This document shows, piece by piece, positions 59,443-64,000 of a stretch of DNA of 64,000 bases. Made by a program: the position numbers and the translations under genes. Each line of letters starts with the position of its first letter. Positions within the stretch are counted from its first letter, which is position 1. Source of the stretch: Chrysophaeum taylorii (taxonomy: Eukaryota > Sar > Pelagophyceae > Pelagomonadales > Pelagomonadaceae); assembly GCA_029834535.1 (NCBI GenBank), contig JAQMWT010000526.1:186001-250000 (forward strand), in the 5' to 3' direction. The notes under the pieces were generated by a model. The model was not told the DNA's origin. It was given only the letters and a program-made list of their open reading frames with translations, and did no database searches.

Positions 59443-59862
59443 TAGGTAGGTCACCACAGCACCCATAGCCCGCACTGCAGCATCATCAAGCTGCTGCTGC
59501 TGCGAGTCCGTGCGCACAGGTCTTGGCGTTGACCAACCGAAACACTGCCGCCGAAGAAGTAACGAGTGTTAGTAAAAACGACGGCCACAGATTCAGCGTT
59601 CTCATTATTACGGCTCGGGCGAATCGACAGGTAGTAATAACGACGGTCACAGACTCCGCGTTCTCATTATTACGGCTCGGGCGAATCGATCCGGGCGTTG
59701 AATGCGAGGAGTTCGTTCGGGGGTGCGCAGTGATCATCCCGCTCGTTGGAATAATAATCACCCCCTACCTCCCTTAAAGTCCCTCTTGGGATATCAGGTG
59801 GGGTGGGATGAGATGGGATCGGGGGGACAAGAGCTTTTTTTTCTCAAGTTTTCTTTTCTCAC
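59443..59862. other. Spacer with a 62-bp duplication
   Basis: A 62-bp direct repeat occupies 59580-59641 and 59642-about 59700; the segment 'cgttctcattattacggctcgggcgaatcga' is identical in both. No gene seen. Confidence 0.6.
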
Positions 59863-61935
59863 ATGTGTTGCAACAACAACGTCGGAGGGAAGCGCGCGGC
59901 CTCGACGATGGACGAGTCAGAGTCGATTTGCGGCGAGGCTCCCGTGTGGAGCAACCCGAGCCTGGTGGAACTGGTGTTGGAGTTTGCGACGACGCTGAAC
60001 GACGTGAAGCGGCTGAGCGGCGTGAACCGCGCAACGAGACGCGCGCGGTGGCCGTTCGAAACTTTGTCGGGGCACGAGACGACCCGGCAGATGATCACGC
60101 GGAGCGGGCGCGACAAGAGTCGCGTCTCGGAGCCGCGACTCGCCGAGGCGGCCAAGCTGTCGGACGGCGCGATCAGCGCGATGATCCTCCAGCTGTGCTC
60201 GCACCGCGCGCTGACGGCCGGGGGGTCGCTCATCCCGCAGCTGTGCGACGCTTGCGCGTCGACCCTGCGGGCCGGGACTCGGGCCTCGGCGGCACGCGCT
60301 GCGTTTTCGCTCGGGTACGCGTGTGTGCGCAGCGAGAACGGCTGGGCCAACGCGCACGCGATCGTGGGCGCGTGCGCGCACGCGTCGCTCGCGGCGATCG
60401 CGTTTTCGACGGAAGACGAGGTGCCGCGGTCGCCACGGCGATCGACGGGCATGCCACGAGGGAGTCCGCGGCGAAGCTCGACGGGGAAGCGGCCGCGGCT
60501 CGGTCCCGTGGCCTCGGAGGACGCGAACTGGGGGGGCGGCGGCTCGGCGTCGTGGGGCGCGCGCGAGGCGTCGTCGTGGGCGCTCGTGCAGTTGCTGAGC
60601 GTCGCGAAAAAGCGGCACTCGTGCAAGTCGCTGGTGACGCAGTTGCGGCAGCTGGGCGTCGTGCGGACCTCTGTCGACGCGTTGCTGGCCCCACGGGAGC
60701 TCGCGTCGGACGCGCAGCGCGAGCTCGCCGCGCAGCTACTCATGCTGACGTGCACGGGGGATTCGGAGTACGTCGACCTCGTGTGCAAGTGCCCGCTCGA
60801 GGAGATGTGTTCCTTCGGGTGCGACACGAGCACATCCTTTCCGTCGCAAAGAGCGCGACACGCGGCCCAGTTTGCCGTGTCCCACGGTCTCAGTCTGCCG
60901 CCGTCGGTCGACCGCAAGATGCGGCTCGCGTCGTGGCTCGTCGAGCGAGCCAAGCGCGCGACCGAGCGCGCCAACGCGCAGAGCTCGGCGACGTCGCCCA
61001 GCCGCTGGAGCCTGGCGGACCGCGATGCCGTCTCTCGCCTCGCACTCATGGGGGAGACCTGCGCCGAGGAGCTCGCTGCGTCGGGCGCCGCCGAGGTCTG
61101 CGCCCTCGTGCTCCGAGGCTCTCTTGAGGGCAACAACGCGACCGTCGCGTCGCCCGCCCGAGGATCGAATTCGAGGCTGTCGTCGTCGTCGTCGTCGTCG
61201 TCCAAGAAGCGTGCCGACCGGCGCGCCCAGGACGACGACGACTCGCCCTCGGAGGCCTCGCGGCTCTGGTCGGCGCTGCAGGACGCGGCCGCGACGCTCG
61301 AGCAGATCTCGCTGTTCTACGCCGAGCTCGAGGCGGAGAACGACGACGACATCGAGGCGGCCCTCGACGGCATTGACGAGGACGAGCAAGCAGCCTTCGC
61401 CGCCGAGCGCCAGCGGCAGCGCCAGGGGGAAAGTACGGCCGCGCTGCGCGACGCGCCCGTTTCCCTGGCCGTTTCGGTGCTGGGACGCCTCGCGTCGGAA
61501 CAGTCTCCGATCGGCGCGCGACCCAACGTCGCGTGGTTGCGCGCCGCCGACGCGCTCGCGGCATACGTCGCGTCGCAGTCCCGCACTCGCTCCGACGACG
61601 TCCTGCTCTTTGTTTCGCACATAGGCGGCGAGGCCTTTATCGAACTTCTCGTGCGACTCGAGCGGCGGCGCCAGAAACTCAAGATTCCGCGGGAGGACGA
61701 CCCTCGCTTCTACTTTGGCACTCCGAGCGAGACAAACATCATCGGTATCCTCGTCCACATCTCCGAACAATTCCGCGACACCCTCGCAAAGCTCGGTGGG
61801 CCCGCCTTGCTTGCCGCGATCGACAAGCAAAAGAAGGACGACGAAATGGCCGAAAAGGATGCCGAGCTCGACGAGGCAGAGATCGACCAGGTCCTCAACG
61901 ACGCGGGCGTGATGGTCGCCCACGCACAAGACGAT

Positions 61936-61970
<35 letters not shown>

Positions 61971-62079
61971 CGATGCCGAGGATATTTTCATCGTCCTCGA
62001 CAACGGCGACGAGGATGACGAAGATATGGAAGACGATGACGACGATGACGACGACGATGACGACGAGGACGATGATTAG
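59863..62079 (+). CDS. F-box-like, ARM-type helical protein with a poly-Asp tail
   Basis: A 738-residue protein. Residues about 28-60 (NPSLVELVLEFATTLNDVKR, then LSGVNRATRRA) resemble an F-box. The middle is helical and repeat-like in ARM/HEAT style (GDGAISAMILQLCSHRALTA-type helices, VDALLAPRELASDAQRELAAQ), with Ser/Asp linkers encoded by GTC and GAC repeats. The last 70 residues are largely Asp (DDDDDD runs) with an embedded EDIFIVLDNGDED. Acidic tails of this kind occur in histone chaperones and nuclear factors, but no family is recognised. Codon-repeat DNA keeps the opposite strand open over long stretches; I treat those frames as shadows. Start may be 59863 or the in-frame ATG at 59908 (MDESESICGEA). 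Confidence 0.72.
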
Positions 62080-62477
62080 GTCCTGCCGGATTGGTCGACC
62101 GGACAATCCCCCCAACGTCGACTCCCCCCCTTGTTTAATGACAAAAAAAATGTTCTCTCCGAGGAGGAGAAGGAGGAGGAGGAGGAGGAGGAGGAGGCTT
62201 TGTGCTACTTATTATTACTTCGTCGAGAAATTTTCCCTGCGGTTAAAAAAGCCGGCGCCAAAGCGCGGAAGAGTGCTGTTCGTTCAATGTTCCACGTGTT
62301 CCGAAAATCAAGCTATCGTGGACCTGGAGCAAAAACCAGCGCCGACATGCGCTTCTGAGACAGTCACTCGACTAATGTTGTCTGATAATAATAATAATAA
62401 TCTGGGGGCAGGCATAGTGGTCTGGAAGGCAAGAAGGAAAACGATGCGGCTCTTCCACACAGTATAACTTTGGGGGT
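62080..62477. other. Convergent spacer
   Basis: 3' UTR-type sequence between convergent genes, with a (GGA)n run near 62160-62198 and (AAT)n near 62385-62400. No gene seen. Confidence 0.5.
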
Positions 62478-63062
62478 CTAGGCGGCGAACTCGCGATGGA
62501 GCCACTCGATGTGATAGTCGTAAACGAGAGAGGAAGGCCCCGTAAGGCCAAGCGCAAGTTCGAGGCGAAGGCGTAGCGCAGTGTTCGAAGCGACGACGGC
62601 GACGGCGACGGCAAGGACGGCTGCGATCGCGGCGCCAAGGAAGAACTTGAAGATCAGGCGGCGCGCGGTCTTACCTGGCGAGGCGATCTTTTTTTCAGCC
62701 GCATCGATCTCCTGAGAGGATTCGGACGTCGTCGGCTCGGGCGTCGACGGCTCTTCTGCAACTTTTGACGTCTGGACAACGACATCGTTTTCGACAAAGT
62801 CCTCGAAATTTTTGACCTCGGGCTCGTTGACGACGACCTTGAGGTCATCGGTGACCTTGGGCTTTATCGTTGGGACTTTGAGGCGGTTAACGCCGCCAAG
62901 CGGCTTGCGTCCCCCGTGCGACATCTTGCTGCGCTGGTTGTCCTTGGTCCGAAGTCCCTTGCGACCCGACGACACAACGGCCTCCGCGTCTCTCATATCG
63001 AATTCGACCGTGCCCCCGCTCAGGCGCCGGCTGCGTCGCGAAGGCGTCTCAGTCGCGCTCAT
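62478..63062 (-). CDS. Hypothetical tail-anchored membrane protein
   Basis: A 194-residue protein not assigned to a family. The N-terminus MSATETPSRRSRRLSGG is basic and Ser/Thr-rich, followed by an unstructured charged region (KVTDDLKVVVNEPEVKNFED) and Ser/Thr/Glu linker. One hydrophobic segment lies near residues 140-165 (LIFKFFLGAAIAAVLAVAVA), then 30 residues ending HIEWLHREFAA. A basic, disordered N-terminal half with a single C-terminal membrane helix suggests a type II or tail-anchored protein of the ER or nuclear envelope. The ATG at 63062 is used; the codon two upstream in frame is TTG. Confidence 0.6.
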   Translation of the reverse strand: MSATETPSRRSRRLSGGTVEFDMRDAEAVVSSGRKGLRTKDNQRSKMSHGGRKPLGGVNRLKVPTIKPKVTDDLKVVVNEPEVKNFEDFVENDVVVQTSKVAEEPSTPEPTTSESSQEIDAAEKKIASPGKTARRLIFKFFLGAAIAAVLAVAVAVVASNTALRLRLELALGLTGPSSLVYDYHIEWLHREFAA

Positions 63063-63380
63063 CTCCAACGACGACCCTCGATGTGCAACGCTCTTATTGT
63101 TGCAAGCGGGTTTTGAAACGGTCGTTTTGAGAAAGAAAAGCCTTGAAGGAAGGAGGGGGTTACACGGGGGTTACACTATTGAGTAGTCGGCATTCGAGAC
63201 AGTCCGAGCCACACCCGCAAGTGGTGGCTCCGCGCTACGAGAGATGGGCATGGTCTCCAAGAAGAAGGTGGGAAGAATCTTCCTCTGGAGTGACTCAAGA
63301 TGGCAGGCATGAAACAGGAGGGAGCCCGTGTCGATGAGAGGGCAGCATTCAACGGGAGGGAGCCCGTCTCGGTGAGAGGG
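63063..63380. other. Spacer with a short tandem repeat
   Basis: A unit of about 40 bp, 'gggagggagcccgt.tcg.tgagaggg', occurs twice at about 63319-63381. No gene. Confidence 0.5.
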
Positions 63381-63622
63381 TCAGCTCAAGTCATTGTCAT
63401 CAAAGTCCGACGGATCGAAGCCTGCGGGGGCGAACCACCAAATGGCGAACCGAACGAAGCTCCCATTTAATCAAACAAACAGAAACAAGACGAACCGTTG
63501 AAGAAGTCCTGGTGGACCTGCTTTTCGACGGCACCCTCCGGGATCAGGGAGTCGATCTCATTCTCGACGGTGGCGCTTCCTGGGTCGTCGGACACGAAGG
63601 TGCGGTCGATGACCGCCGGCAT
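63381..63622 (-). CDS. COPS9: COP9 signalosome subunit 9 (CSNAP/COPS9)
   Basis: Two exons, 63496-63622 and 63381-63421, around a 74-nt GT-AG intron; 55 residues, close to the 57 of human COPS9. The protein starts MPAVIDRTF and contains the characteristic EKQVHQDFFNGFDPSDFDDN, matching the conserved EKxVHxDFFNxFxD block and acidic Phe-rich C-terminus by which this subunit docks into the COP9 signalosome, the complex that removes Nedd8 from cullins. Splicing is required: the unspliced frame misses the acidic end. The choice of the ATG at 63622 over one at 63649 follows the family's MKPAVDEMF-like start. It is 79 bp from the divergent fringe-like gene. Confidence 0.88.
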
Positions 63623-63701
63623 TGTTGGCACGTCTCCACGCGGGTCCATCCTCTTCGATCCGGTGAATCCGCAACGGCGCACACAGCTCTGTAACGGACC
63701 G

Positions 63702-64000
63702 ATGTGGTCGCTGCTGGTTGGTGGTGTGACCATCATGGCGCACGCGGCGACCCTTGAGCCCAATGATCTCGCGGTAGTAATGCATTCGGGGCACCCCGAG
63801 CGGCAGAACTACACCGAATACGCCAAGCGGACCTGGCTCCAGCGCGTGCCGCGGCATGTCATCATCGACGGCGTCCAGGCCCAAAGGCGTTTAATGCACA
63901 TCTTCTACGACGACAACCCGGGGTGCTTCCAGCTCCCGTGCCGCGGCGAGACGCAGCCCCATTACCTCAAGATCGGTAAGTACTTTGGCGCACACCGCAC
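63702..64000 (+). CDS. Fringe/C1GALT-like glycosyltransferase, N-terminal part
   Basis: Partial: the gene runs off the window. The N-terminus MWSLLVGGVTIMAHAATLEP is a likely signal peptide or anchor. It is followed by LAVVMHSGHPERQNYTEYAK and RTWLQRVPRHVIIDG, which resembles the first strand-helix of fringe-like beta-1,3-glycosyltransferases (xVxTxxxxxxxRxxxxxxTWxxR). The DxD motif would lie downstream, outside the window. A GTAAGT at 63976 may be a donor site (exon 63702-63975, phase 1), although the frame also continues to the end. Family assignment is tentative. Confidence 0.55.
   Translation, partial: MWSLLVGGVTIMAHAATLEPNDLAVVMHSGHPERQNYTEYAKRTWLQRVPRHVIIDGVQAQRRLMHIFYDDNPGCFQLPCRGETQPHYLKIGKYFGAHR

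Noticed and set aside
59859-62115. Long minus-strand frames opposite the F-box-like acidic-tail gene
   Set aside because: Antisense shadows kept open by GAC/GTC triplet repeats; no domains.
1-64000. CRISPR arrays, operons, Shine-Dalgarno sites
   Set aside because: Spliced genes, a nuclear tRNA and eukaryotic-only families show this is nuclear DNA; no spacer-repeat arrays were seen.

Overview
The window looks like nuclear DNA of a photosynthetic stramenopile (ochrophyte), probably a pelagophyte-like microalga; the species is inference. Three things point this way. The lumazine synthase has a signal peptide followed by a Phe-start plastid transit motif typical of secondary red plastids. A heat-shock-factor-type DNA-binding protein and several ankyrin proteins fit stramenopile gene content. 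The genes are GC-rich and close together, with few, very short GT-AG introns (37-77 nt).

Layout. 1-17 kb is a dense housekeeping block: protein kinase, plastid lumazine synthase, ALYREF-type mRNA export adaptor, DNAAF1 (axonemal dynein assembly), AMP deaminase, lipase maturation factor-like membrane protein, AGC kinase, a three-exon YAE1-like gene, SLC35D-type nucleotide-sugar transporter, a small orphan and an F-box/ankyrin protein. 17-19.3 kb is repeat-rich and carries a tRNA-Val(UAC) and an almost perfect 272-bp tandem duplication. 19.3-34.5 kb holds a DUF268 protein, an ankyrin/SAM-like protein, a myosin motor fused to a C-terminal Tubby domain, an RCC1-repeat protein, SFT2 (four exons), an acyltransferase-3 and an RRM protein with a long Arg/Asp repeat tail.

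35.1-47.8 kb is an AT-richer island: a 12.3-kb Ty1/copia LTR retrotransposon on the minus strand, bounded by a 5-bp target duplication. Its primer binding site matches the anticodon arm of initiator tRNA-Met, as in Drosophila copia. It has a damaged gag/protease/integrase, an intact RT-RNase H frame and an extra large ORF between RNase H and the 3' LTR. A smaller retroposed repeat (family X, three copies in the window) sits inside its 5' LTR. 47.8-55.5 kb is gene-poor, with a two-exon basic protein, a short hAT DNA-transposon relic, an HSF gene and an orphan gene.

55.6-64 kb is gene-dense again: EIPR1 (TSSC1-type WD40), a kinesin, an F-box-like protein with an acidic tail, a tail-anchored membrane protein, a two-exon COPS9 (COP9 signalosome acidic subunit) and the start of a fringe-like glycosyltransferase. 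Many genes are paired head-to-head with only 40-200 bp between start codons, suggesting shared bidirectional promoters.
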